The notes beneath the pieces are model-generated. The model made no database searches. It was not told the origin of the DNA and worked only from the letters and a program-made list of their open reading frames with translations. A stretch of DNA of 64,000 nt from an uncultured Granulosicoccaceae bacterium (GTDB lineage: Bacteria; Pseudomonadota; Gammaproteobacteria; Granulosicoccales; Granulosicoccaceae). Below are positions 38,176-46,582 of the stretch, one piece after another. Location: contig CALHOU010000019.1 of the NCBI GenBank assembly GCA_938035945.1, positions 1 through 64,000 of the forward strand, in the 5' to 3' direction. Both the position numbers and the translations under genes were made by a program. Every line of letters begins with the position of its first letter. Position 1 is the stretch's first letter.

Positions 38176-39855
38176 TTAGATATCTAACAGCTGATAGTTG
38201 TGAAGTTTCTTTTTACTGGTTGCAATTGAAGATAGGGACGATTCATGACTAATAATGATCACGCCCTTGTCTTTACTCCATTCGGGTGAACGCTCTATAA
38301 ACCAATTAACGCCATCACTATCAAGCATAGAAGTGGGCTCATCCAGAATTAAAAAGCCAGGATGAGTCATAACCGCCCTGGCAAAAGAAAGCTTTTGCTG
38401 TTGTCCACCCGACAAGCCTGCTCCACCTGTTACCAATTGAGTGTCCAACCCTTCTGGCAAGTCATCTATGAACGTTTGCGCGCCTGATTGAAAAAGAGCT
38501 TTGCGGAGGTCGTCCGCTGAACAGTTTCTTCCCAACAGAAGGTTATCCTTTATAGGTCCTTGCCTAAGCATTGGTTGCTGCGCAACATATCCAAAATTAC
38601 TTCGCCAACTTTTATCTTGCGAGCGCATCGAAGAAGCACCTGAAATAGAAATCTCACCTTTTGCAGGAGCTAACAAATCCAGTAGTAGATAGGCAAGAGT
38701 GGACTTACCTGAACCATTTTCACCTGTTAGTAGCAGTATATCCCCCTGTTTTAAATTAAAGCTTATATTTTCAAGCAGCCGCTCACCTCGTCCATACGAG
38801 AAAGACAGATCATCAACCCTTAATACTAAGTCGGAGTCGTTTGTCTGTGGCGTCTGCTTGATTACTGGCGTAAGCCTTGGTTCTTTGTGGTCACTCGAGT
38901 TTGTATCGAGCAATCGCATGATTCGCTCATAGGCAGCAAAGGCCTGTTGATATTTTGCAAATATTCCCGCCAAAGCAGCAAATGGCCGCACCACCAACAA
39001 TCCATACAATAATAAATAACTCCAGTCAGACGGTTTTAGATTGGCCTTTAATGCACTCCCAAAAACTAAAATTGAACCTATGACTAATATGAGTAAGCTA
39101 AAAAACCTAACGATTGGTGTAATAGAAGATTGTAATGCTATATAAGATAAGGATTGGTTTCTTAATGATTTATTCAATTCAGAAAAATTAGCTATTGAAT
39201 AACTCTCAGTCGCAGTGGCCTTTGTTATTAAGTACGTAAGAAAATTCTCTTCGGCGTGGGCAAATAGTTCTCCTTGAGTCTGCAGCATTTTCGCAGCTCG
39301 TCGCCGAGTCAGCCTTCTTAAAAGCACCGATATTACAATGGTCGGAAATGCCGCAAACAATATAACTAATGACAGTACTGGGCTTGTTTTGAGAATGACT
39401 AAATATGCGCCGAGTGCCGTAATAAGTTGAAGCAGTACAAGCGGTAAGTTATTCCCCAAAAAATATCCCAGTACATTCGTATCGGCCGTTAATCTGGATA
39501 ATCTTTCTCCCCGAGCATGTTCATTCCACTGTTTTAAAGCTGAGTTAATACTATTCGAATAGACAGCCTCACGAAAATCAAAAATTATCTGCTGAGTGAC
39601 CTTTCCACTCTGGTAAATGGCATAAAAAGAGGCGACAGATTGAAATGCCATAACGCCAATCCAGCCGGAGACAAGCTGTGAGATGGCCAATCTATGACTT
39701 TGAGACTCGTCAAATCCAAGCTCGATTAACCTGCCCAAAAACCAAGGAAAACTCAGCAGCGCAATACTGCTAAGGACTAGCGCAATTGCGATTAAAACCA
39801 GACGGCCGTAATGGGGCTGTATATATTTAACATCTATGAATTTACCAGCTTGCAT
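38176..39855 (-). CDS. ABC exporter of the RiPP locus (D)
   Basis: Half-size ABC exporter, 559 residues: six TM helices (about 20-300) then one ATPase domain with Walker A GENGSGKST (378-386), signature LSGGQQQKLSFARA and Walker B FLILDEPTS. There is no N-terminal C39 peptidase domain, in keeping with leader removal by B2. Homodimer expected in the inner membrane. Lasso clusters use such a D protein for export and self-immunity. First gene of the leftward D-C-A set; its start faces the rightward kinase gene across 314 bp. Confidence 0.88.
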   Translation of the reverse strand: MQAGKFIDVKYIQPHYGRLVLIAIALVLSSIALLSFPWFLGRLIELGFDESQSHRLAISQLVSGWIGVMAFQSVASFYAIYQSGKVTQQIIFDFREAVYSNSINSALKQWNEHARGERLSRLTADTNVLGYFLGNNLPLVLLQLITALGAYLVILKTSPVLSLVILFAAFPTIVISVLLRRLTRRRAAKMLQTQGELFAHAEENFLTYLITKATATESYSIANFSELNKSLRNQSLSYIALQSSITPIVRFFSLLILVIGSILVFGSALKANLKPSDWSYLLLYGLLVVRPFAALAGIFAKYQQAFAAYERIMRLLDTNSSDHKEPRLTPVIKQTPQTNDSDLVLRVDDLSFSYGRGERLLENISFNLKQGDILLLTGENGSGKSTLAYLLLDLLAPAKGEISISGASSMRSQDKSWRSNFGYVAQQPMLRQGPIKDNLLLGRNCSADDLRKALFQSGAQTFIDDLPEGLDTQLVTGGAGLSGGQQQKLSFARAVMTHPGFLILDEPTSMLDSDGVNWFIERSPEWSKDKGVIIISHESSLSSIATSKKKLHNYQLLDI

Positions 39856-40169
39856 ATGCGTTTTGTTCGGAATAGCTCTTCGCTAAGGGCAGCAGTGAGG
39901 GCCGCGTGAGCCGATGACCACATTTAAGAAGCAATTATCAGGGAACGCTCCGCTTGGCAGAATAGCAAAATTGCCCCACCGTCGCTAAAAATTGCAGTTT
40001 GAATATACGGTCACATAATACAAGTGTGCTCTTGGTACTTACATAGATATATTTGTATACTTGAATTGAGGAAGGACCTTGATTTACCCATGGCGCCTAT
40101 ACCTACTATTTGTAGGGGTTTGAATGCGCGATATACTCGCTAGATTTATATTGTGTGTAAACAAAACCG
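39856..40169. promoter_or_regulatory. divergent promoter region of the RiPP locus
   Basis: 314 bp between the oppositely directed exporter and kinase genes, so it should hold both promoters. It is AT-rich in the right part. TTGAAT at 40120 and TATATT at 40147 are too far apart (21 bp) to be called, so no boxes are assigned. A palindromic ATATATTTGTATA-like stretch near 40047 could bind a regulator, but no regulator gene lies in the locus. Confidence 0.45.
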
Positions 40170-41150
40170 ATGCTGCACGAATCCAATCATAACAATATAT
40201 CTCAATTCACTTTACAGCATCACTATGCTGCCTTTGGCATGCACGTTGACTCCTCTCTCCCACTACCTGAATTATGCACACCGGAACAGAAGAACATTGA
40301 AACACGCTTGCAACGCGTGACAATAAGTGAGTGTAGATCTATCGAAACTGACGGCATACAGCTTGAAGAAAACCAGTGGCTAGCGGTTTCGGAAAACAGA
40401 TTGCTTTTCAGAATTAATAACGTTGGGTCCTTTTTGGTTAGTAACGGCAAAGATATAAGATTCGAAAGAACTGTGGTTGACGGCAACGACGTGGTATTGG
40501 ACAAAGACCTCAGAGTATTCATTCTGGGTTCGTGCTTCGGCGCTATAGCCCTTCAAAATAAGTTGCTACCCATACACGGGAGTGTTGTGGTTTTAGAGAA
40601 AGGCGCCATGGCTTTTGTTGGCGATTCTGGTGCAGGTAAATCTACCATGCTAGGTTCGTTTCTAGCATGCGGATATAAAATGTTGACAGATGACGTGTGT
40701 GTTCTCAATTTTGATGATGACCGACCAACAGCATTTCCAGCTTATCCACAATGCAAATACAACAAAGACAGCGCAGATCTTTTAGGGCACAAATTTGATA
40801 ATATGCGATGGATAAACAGATTTAAATCAAAAAAATATTTGGACACAGCCGATCACTTTGAAACTCAGTCGCAGCCGTTGACCACTATCATTGCACTAGA
40901 ACCCAGCGCGAGCGCAAACAAATTGATGATGAATAAAATTAACGGTTTAGAAAAGTTTGAGACCATCTTTCGAAATACTTATAGACAGGTATTTCATTAT
41001 GGAGAAGAGAATAAGAAAACAATTTTACAGCAGGTTGCCAATTGCACGCAGAATTGCGAAGTCTATAAGTTAATCAGACCAACATCGAAAAGCTACTCTC
41101 CTGAAGAAATGGTTGAATTCGTTACAGATTTCTGCGCCTCAGCCGTTTAA
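40170..41150 (+). CDS. HprK-like serine kinase of the RiPP locus (K)
   Basis: 326 residues. The C-terminal half is an HPr-kinase-like catalytic domain with Walker A GDSGAGKST (151-159) and the acidic LTDDVCVL (172-179); the N-terminal half starts AAFGMHVDSSLPLPEL, as in RiPP-associated HprK-like proteins. In paeninodin-type clusters such kinases phosphorylate the C-terminal Ser of the precursor, and the precursor here ends in Ser. No HPr or carbohydrate-PTS gene is nearby, so a role in sugar control is unlikely. First gene of the rightward K-B1-B2 set, with 49 bp before B1. Confidence 0.85.
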   Translation: MLHESNHNNISQFTLQHHYAAFGMHVDSSLPLPELCTPEQKNIETRLQRVTISECRSIETDGIQLEENQWLAVSENRLLFRINNVGSFLVSNGKDIRFERTVVDGNDVVLDKDLRVFILGSCFGAIALQNKLLPIHGSVVVLEKGAMAFVGDSGAGKSTMLGSFLACGYKMLTDDVCVLNFDDDRPTAFPAYPQCKYNKDSADLLGHKFDNMRWINRFKSKKYLDTADHFETQSQPLTTIIALEPSASANKLMMNKINGLEKFETIFRNTYRQVFHYGEENKKTILQQVANCTQNCEVYKLIRPTSKSYSPEEMVEFVTDFCASAV

Positions 41151-41199
41151 ATTGAACTGACCACATCATTTGGAACAGGGACCGTATTACTAAAGCACA

Positions 41200-41478
41200 A
41201 TGAATATTACTGACAATACAGAATTAAGCCGTAGTAAGAATATCCCATTCTCTGAAATTGATGATGAGCTTGTGATGATGGACTTAGACCAGGGAAAATA
41301 TTACGGTCTTAATAGCGTTGGTAGTTCAATTTGGACTCTGCTAAGTGAACCAATCACTTTTGGAAAGTTGTGTGATGAATTGCAGCTGGAATATAAAGTG
41401 GAACGGGATGAGTGCCAGAAGCAAGTTAAGGAGTTTGTTACTCAGCTACTAAAATCTAAGCTGGTCAACGTAAAGTAA
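41200..41478 (+). CDS. PqqD-like leader-binding protein (B1, RRE)
   Basis: 92 residues of the PqqD/RiPP-recognition-element fold: ELVMMDLDQGKYYGLNSVGSSIWTLLSEP is the family signature, followed by a helix bundle ending LLKSKLVNV. In lasso systems B1 binds the leader and presents the precursor to B2. It stands as a separate gene 46 bp before B2, the split form normal outside classical McjB enzymes. Confidence 0.9.
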   Translation: MNITDNTELSRSKNIPFSEIDDELVMMDLDQGKYYGLNSVGSSIWTLLSEPITFGKLCDELQLEYKVERDECQKQVKEFVTQLLKSKLVNVK

Positions 41479-41524
41479 TCGATAGTCAATATCAGTTATA
41501 AGCCCACTTGATACCTTTTTCGAA

Positions 41525-41986
41525 ATGGAAGCATATTTTCGACGCCTATCAAGAATTCCTCTGGTATTGGAATCAACGTTTTGGCTTGCATTGGCACACC
41601 TGCTAAGAAAGATTCTTCCAATTGCAAAGTTGTTTAAACTACTGGGGATCCACGCTCTACCGTTAACTACTGAGCATCGCGAACTGGTATTAAACCCACA
41701 GAGACCTTCCAAAGGCCTACCAACACGTTACCTCGATCGTATAGCCAAATTCTTAAAATTGGACAAACCCTGTCTCACAACAGCCATTAGCGCCAGATTA
41801 ATGTTTGGCATTCGTAATTCGAAAACAGAAATTGTATTAGGCGTAGCGCATAACGATAGTAGATCGCTAATTGCACACGCCTGGGCAATATACGATGGGC
41901 AAATCATTACCGGGCGTGGGACCGAGGTGCAATTTAATCCTATTTCCGTTTTCTCTTGCGAGAATCCATTTACAAAAAGGCGCTAA
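41525..41986 (+). CDS. transglutaminase-fold leader peptidase (B2)
   Basis: 153 residues, the usual size of split B2 proteins (McjB C-terminal domain). Cys83 in KPCLTTAISARL and His118 in IAHAWAIYDG are the catalytic pair. The Asp that closes the triad in McjB lies 12 residues after the His; here that place is Gly130, and the nearest Asp is 124, so the third residue is displaced or absent. It should cut the leader after Ala32 of the precursor with ATP-dependent partner C. No strong ribosome site is seen before the ATG. Confidence 0.85.
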   Translation: MEAYFRRLSRIPLVLESTFWLALAHLLRKILPIAKLFKLLGIHALPLTTEHRELVLNPQRPSKGLPTRYLDRIAKFLKLDKPCLTTAISARLMFGIRNSKTEIVLGVAHNDSRSLIAHAWAIYDGQIITGRGTEVQFNPISVFSCENPFTKRR

Positions 41987-42071
41987 CAAAAGAGGTCAAT
42001 TTGGACAAAGGTATGACGCCTGCTGATGAGGAGAACTGTTGAAATACGTATTCTACGGATGTGATGGCCTG

Positions 42072-42332
42072 CTAACTTCTACGTGGGCTTCTAAAAAGCA
42101 TCGCGATAAACACACCGGCACTCATAACCACACCGGTAATTCCAATCCCATATACGCCTGATATATTACGGTAGCTCCCGCCCATAAAAATTGGGAAATA
42201 AACCCACAGACAGCCTGCTAAAACCGCCATGCTAAACGTGAACACAAAATCTCTATAGCCACGCGATAGCACCACACTAGCCATCATGCCTATCAACAAA
42301 GACAGAAATGCGACGATAATAAACGGGTTCAT
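42072..42332 (-). CDS. small membrane protein of unknown function
   Basis: 86 residues with three hydrophobic segments (FIIVAFLSLLIGMMASVV, FTFSMAVLAGCLWVYFPIFMGG, ITGVVMSAGVFIAMLF), so probably an inner-membrane protein. It lies on the opposite strand between B2 and the nucleotidyltransferase, which is odd within the locus; it may be a later insertion or an immunity factor. No family recognised and no strong ribosome site, so it may not be expressed. Confidence 0.5.
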   Translation of the reverse strand: MNPFIIVAFLSLLIGMMASVVLSRGYRDFVFTFSMAVLAGCLWVYFPIFMGGSYRNISGVYGIGITGVVMSAGVFIAMLFRSPRRS

Positions 42333-42522
42333 ATATTTTACTATGTGCTAAAAGGCTATATTAACATCTGACAGCAGCGAGTTAGAACGTTATCAAAGCT
42401 ACGGTTATAATAAATAGAGGAATATTTAGGAGACTGAAGCTAGTCCCATAAAAGCCCACAATAGCGGTTAGAATACGCACCAAGCCTAGATCACAACTAG
42501 ACAACCCCAAACCAGATCAAAG

Positions 42523-43599
42523 ATGCTTTCAATTATTTGTCAAATTTGCTCCAGAGAAAATAGCTCTCTAACGGTAGAAATAAGTGACAAACAATGGAAA
42601 GAACTACTATTTCTAGTAAAGCGGCATCGAATAGAACCACTTGTATACGAAAGTATCCGCAAAAAAAATATTAGCGTACCTAATGCAATAAAGGAAGAGT
42701 TGAAAGGCCTGGTACGAAAAAATTTGTTCAAAGGTCTGCTCTATGCGTCTGAACTAAACCGAATAAATACCAGGTTCGAATCCGAAAACATACAGTACCT
42801 TTGTTTTAAAGGATTAGCTATTTCTAGCCTGTGCGGCAAAGATTTTTCACAACGTCATGTAGGTGACATGGATCTCCTGCTGATAGATTCTGCCGATTTA
42901 ATTCGATCCATAACCATACTGAGGGAACTCAATTATCACAGCGAAATTATAAGTAACATAAACAGCGCTGCAGAGATTGAACGGTTATTAGCTCAAACCA
43001 ATAAAAAAGACTTCACTTTTGTCAATGTTGACAACGGTGTGACGATCGAATTGCACATTAAATTATTTACTTTATTTACCACATTTCCCGTTTCACACGA
43101 AGAACTTTATGCAAATCGTGAATACATCGATATTGCAGATAATAAAATTCCATGTATGGGAACCCAACATCACCAACTATATTTACCCATTCATGGCGCT
43201 CATAGTCGATGGTTTAGATTAAAATGGCTATTCGATATACCAATGCTAGACAGTGTGAATGGTTTTTATTCAGATCTAGACAAAAATTTCGAAACGTCTG
43301 CTATCAATAATAAATACATATTTGCTCAAATGATGTGTTTAGCTGATGACCTTCTAGGTATTAAAGCACCAATTTCCATTGCAGATTTTCGGCGCAAAAA
43401 CATCAGATTGCAATGGCTGATTTGGTTCGCTAAACGATGTCTAATCCGCAAACCAATTAGCGATTTTACTCGTTTTGAAAGTGCAGTTTACGGAATCATG
43501 ACTGAGTCAGCCTACCGTCCCCTGCTTTATGATTCACCCGCAGTAAACTACCGGGACATCAAAAGGCGAATTATTAGATCAGTTACCCCTAGGCGATAA
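42523..43599 (+). CDS. nucleotidyltransferase of the RiPP locus (N)
   Basis: 358 residues of the DUF/NTP_transf_5 type nucleotidyltransferase group. The core motif FKGLAISSLCGK is followed by RHVGDMDLLL (114-120), the G-D-x-D metal site of polymerase-beta-like enzymes. Similar genes accompany the kinase in paeninodin-type clusters, where a second tailoring step such as nucleotidyl transfer has been suggested. The gene follows B2 after a 536-bp gap that includes the opposing small membrane gene, and is closed by a terminator at 43661. Confidence 0.8.
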   Translation: MLSIICQICSRENSSLTVEISDKQWKELLFLVKRHRIEPLVYESIRKKNISVPNAIKEELKGLVRKNLFKGLLYASELNRINTRFESENIQYLCFKGLAISSLCGKDFSQRHVGDMDLLLIDSADLIRSITILRELNYHSEIISNINSAAEIERLLAQTNKKDFTFVNVDNGVTIELHIKLFTLFTTFPVSHEELYANREYIDIADNKIPCMGTQHHQLYLPIHGAHSRWFRLKWLFDIPMLDSVNGFYSDLDKNFETSAINNKYIFAQMMCLADDLLGIKAPISIADFRRKNIRLQWLIWFAKRCLIRKPISDFTRFESAVYGIMTESAYRPLLYDSPAVNYRDIKRRIIRSVTPRR

Positions 43600-43660
43600 T
43601 ACACAAGCACCTCAAGCCAATGGAGAAGCTTTTTAGCTCAATCCCTCAGATTACCTAGTG

Positions 43661-43680
43661 ATACGGCAAGCCGTATTTTT
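43661..43680 (+). terminator. rho-independent terminator closing the RiPP locus
   Basis: ATACGG, loop CAAG, CCGTAT followed by TTTT. A six-pair perfect stem with T-run 61 bp after the nucleotidyltransferase stop, marking the right border of the locus. Confidence 0.85.
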
Positions 43681-43792
43681 CGACAGTCCGTTTCCGGTAG
43701 TTTCGCACGAAAGTCGCAATACCGGTTTTCCAATAAGCCACCTGACTGATACCATATCCCTAGGTTTTCTTAACTTGTTGGATAATTAGGTT

Positions 43793-45097
43793 ATGGGATG
43801 TCAGTATCACGATCCAATACACAATGGCGCTACCTCCTTCACGGTCGCCATGCCGAGACTGACTTTTGGTCGTGGCTCACTGGCTGAAATTGGAGCGCGT
43901 AGTGCTCGGCATGGTTTAAAGAAGGTCGCACTGTTTTCCGACCCTTACTTGGCCAATGGGCCTTTAGTTGAAACGGCTAAATCATCATTGGCAGCGGCCG
44001 GCATTGAAGCAAGTGTTTTCTCCGACATTCGAGTAGAACCGTGCGATGACACGGTTATGCGAGGGGCTGCGTTTCTGAATGATGGCTCTTTTGATGGCAT
44101 TGTGTCGGTTGGCGGTGGTTCAGTCATCGATACGGCCAAAGGTGCGCTATTGGTTTATCACCACGGCGGAAATATTGTGGACTATTTCGCCCCCCCGATT
44201 GGACAAGGAAAAACTGCGCCCGGTCCTGTAATGCCCCACCTTGCCTGCCCGACTACGTCTGGCACAGGTTCGGAATGCACATCAATTACCGTTATTCGCG
44301 TAAACAGTTTAAATACTAAGTTTGTTATCGCAAACCCCTACTTGTTACCAACCGAGGCGATTGTTGACCCCCAATGCTGCGACAGCTTGCCGTCAAACGT
44401 GATTGCATCGACGGGGTTTGACCTATGTTGCCATGCGCTCGAATGCTTTACTGCTCGCGCATACAATCAACATGCAAACGTTGATGACCCCAATGCTCGT
44501 CAATACATTCAAGGCGCAAATCCATTTAGTGACATGGTTGCCCGCGAAGCACTGGACATTGTTAATCACTATTTAGTGCGCGGTGTTAATGATAAAGACG
44601 ATGCACAGGCACGCGATAAATTAATGTGGGGTGCAACGCTTGCAGGCATTGCGTTTGGCAATTGCGGCACCCACCTGCCTCATGCCATGTCGTATGGAAT
44701 TACACACTTAATGCACGACATCACCACCGAAGGCTATGCCATCGAGTCGCCATTTGTTCCACACGGTATCAGTGTAGTGGTCAATGCACCGGCCATATTC
44801 GATTACACCGCACAGGCCACGCAAGAGCGGCATATGGAGGGCGCACATTGCTTAGGTGCTGATGCAAAAGGTGCAACAGTTGAAGATGCGGGTGAGGTAT
44901 TGTCTAAGCGACTCATTCAATTAATGCGTGAAACGCACATGCCAAATGGTTTAGGTGGCGTAGGCTTTAATGAATCACACATTAAGGCATTAGCCGAATC
45001 CTCTGTTCGTCAAGCACGCGCCATTGCCAATGCACCGCGCGAGTCTAACTTGACTGATATAGAAAACATGTACAGCAACGCTCTATCTTACTGGTAG
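43793..45097 (+). CDS. iron-containing alcohol dehydrogenase (HOT/ADHFE1-like)
   Basis: 434 residues of the Fe-ADH (group III) superfamily. GGGSVIDTAKG binds the nucleotide, PTTSGTGSE is the family motif, and metal ligands are placed in CHALECF and LPHAMSYG...VPHG. The layout is closest to hydroxyacid-oxoacid transhydrogenases (ADHFE1), which couple 4-hydroxybutyrate oxidation to 2-oxoglutarate reduction. HIT and EamA genes follow with 3-bp and -4-bp spacing. Substrate inferred only. Confidence 0.82.
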   Translation: MGCQYHDPIHNGATSFTVAMPRLTFGRGSLAEIGARSARHGLKKVALFSDPYLANGPLVETAKSSLAAAGIEASVFSDIRVEPCDDTVMRGAAFLNDGSFDGIVSVGGGSVIDTAKGALLVYHHGGNIVDYFAPPIGQGKTAPGPVMPHLACPTTSGTGSECTSITVIRVNSLNTKFVIANPYLLPTEAIVDPQCCDSLPSNVIASTGFDLCCHALECFTARAYNQHANVDDPNARQYIQGANPFSDMVAREALDIVNHYLVRGVNDKDDAQARDKLMWGATLAGIAFGNCGTHLPHAMSYGITHLMHDITTEGYAIESPFVPHGISVVVNAPAIFDYTAQATQERHMEGAHCLGADAKGATVEDAGEVLSKRLIQLMRETHMPNGLGGVGFNESHIKALAESSVRQARAIANAPRESNLTDIENMYSNALSYW

Positions 45098-45100
45098 CAC

Positions 45101-45535
45101 ATGACAACAGTTATTCATGAACGCGTGCATTTGTGCCGAGAAGGCGCATTTGAAAAATGCATTGCGAAAATGCCATCGGGTTGGGCGGTGATGGGTGACG
45201 TACAGTTTTTGCCAGGCTATTGTTTGTTATTGCCTGACCCGGTTGTGCCCCACTTAAATGCGATGAGCATGGAGCATAGAGAAGCTTTTTTACTGGACAT
45301 GACGCGTCTTGGCGATGCTGTTTTGTCGGTTACTGATGCTGTGCGCATTAACTACGAAATGCTTGGAAACTTAGAGCCTGCATTGCATGCACATGTGTTC
45401 CCTCGCTTCAACGATGAAGCCGAAGAATTACGCACATCACCCGTGTGGTTTTACGATTGGAAAAATGCACCTGCTTTTAGCTTGGATACACATCAACCTC
45501 TAATGGAGAAAATCAAAGCACAGTTAGCGCTGTGA
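45101..45535 (+). CDS. HIT-family protein
   Basis: 144 residues with the HIT nucleotide-binding site LHAHVFPRF (His-x-His-x-x-Pro) after a typical N-terminal WAVMGDVQFLPGYCLLLP. Members hydrolyse dinucleoside polyphosphates or AMP conjugates. Only the first two His of the triad are clear, as the third is replaced by Pro; this is seen in some HIT branches. It sits 3 bp after the Fe-ADH and overlaps the EamA gene by 4 bp. Confidence 0.8.
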   Translation: MTTVIHERVHLCREGAFEKCIAKMPSGWAVMGDVQFLPGYCLLLPDPVVPHLNAMSMEHREAFLLDMTRLGDAVLSVTDAVRINYEMLGNLEPALHAHVFPRFNDEAEELRTSPVWFYDWKNAPAFSLDTHQPLMEKIKAQLAL

Positions 45536-46482
45536 ACAACGCCTCTCAATCAAATCATGGTCGCATAGGCTGGTTACCAGGCGACGCACACCAACAAGGT
45601 GCTCTTTCTGTTTGCTTGAGTGCTGCGCTTTGGGGTTTATTCTGGATTCCGTTACGTTTTTTAAACGATCATGGTGTGCCCGGGCTTTGGTCCGTAACTT
45701 TGGTTATGGGCGCGTTAATCGTGCCGGCTTTGTTTGTTCTAGTCTTAAACAAGAAGGTTCATAGCTTAAAATCAGGCGATACGTGGTTTATTGGTTGCGC
45801 GCTGGGTTTATCAACGGTGTTCTATTTTTGCGGCATTTCCATTTCAGACGTTATTCGCGTGGTGTTTTTATTTTACCTGTTGCCCGTGTGGACAACCCTT
45901 GCCGCCCGCATTCTCTATAAAGAGCCGATAACACCACTTCGCATGCTAGTGATTGTATTTGCATTGCTTGGGATGTGGCTTTTACTTGGCGGCGGAAGCC
46001 TCAGCGTTCCAATTCCTTCAAACGTAGGCGATTGGTGTGGGCTGCTCGCCGGAATGTGTTGGGGTGTTAGTCTTGCTCTGGTGCGCGGCAAAGAAGAAGT
46101 TGATGCCGTGGGTATGGCTTGCACGACCGCCATTGGTGCAACCGTCATTGCACTTATTGCCGCCTTGTTTTTACGCAATACCGAGCTGGCTATGATGCCA
46201 GAGGTAGACTCGGTTACTCTGATTATAACCGCCAGTCTTGGGTTCTCGGTGTTACTACTCTTTCCCGCCTTAATGGGCCAACTGTGGGGCGCAAAACGCG
46301 TCGCTGCACCCACAGCCGCATTGCTCACCATGTCAGAGATTCTAATGGCAACGGCATCAGCCTATCTGTTGATTGGAACCGATCTGAATACGGCATCGAT
46401 GGTGGGTGCTGCGATTATATTGGTTGCCGTGTTGACAGATATCGCAATGCAACGGCGAGAACTCCGGAAAAACCGGGGATAG
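45532..46482 (+). CDS. EamA-family (DMT) transporter
   Basis: 316 residues, GTG start overlapping the HIT stop. About ten TM helices in two EamA repeats (ALSVCLSAALWGLFWIPLRF and the second after about 160). Probably exports a small metabolite related to the Fe-ADH/HIT operon. The C-terminal tail RKNRG ends in CCGGGGATAG, the beginning of a partial duplicate of the palindromic repeat that follows, so this repeat has reshaped the 3' end. Confidence 0.85.
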   Translation: MNNASQSNHGRIGWLPGDAHQQGALSVCLSAALWGLFWIPLRFLNDHGVPGLWSVTLVMGALIVPALFVLVLNKKVHSLKSGDTWFIGCALGLSTVFYFCGISISDVIRVVFLFYLLPVWTTLAARILYKEPITPLRMLVIVFALLGMWLLLGGGSLSVPIPSNVGDWCGLLAGMCWGVSLALVRGKEEVDAVGMACTTAIGATVIALIAALFLRNTELAMMPEVDSVTLIITASLGFSVLLLFPALMGQLWGAKRVAAPTAALLTMSEILMATASAYLLIGTDLNTASMVGAAIILVAVLTDIAMQRRELRKNRG

Positions 46483-46484
46483 AA

Positions 46485-46569
46485 AAAACCGGGGACAGTT
46501 TACTTAATTGCCTAACGACCTATGCGACATCACGGTCTATGCGCAATTAAGTAAACTGTCCCCGGTTTT
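46485..46569. repeat. palindromic repeat, copy 2 (26-bp perfect arms)
   Basis: AAAACCGGGGACAGTTTAC at 46485 continues TTAATTG and is exactly reversed at 46544-46569, with 33 bp between. It shares CCGGGGACAGTTTAC with the copy at 4596-4686. A further partial copy AAAACCGGGGATAG lies just upstream, inside the end of the EamA gene. Non-autonomous, no ORF; both copies sit at the 3' end of a gene, where the hairpin could serve as terminator. Confidence 0.88.
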
Positions 46570-46582
46570 CCGGCTTTTTCCA

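Noticed and set aside
40170-41150. HprK-like protein as carbon-catabolite HPr kinase
   Set aside because: No HPr or PTS genes nearby, only the P-loop core is shared, and the gene is embedded among RiPP maturation genes.
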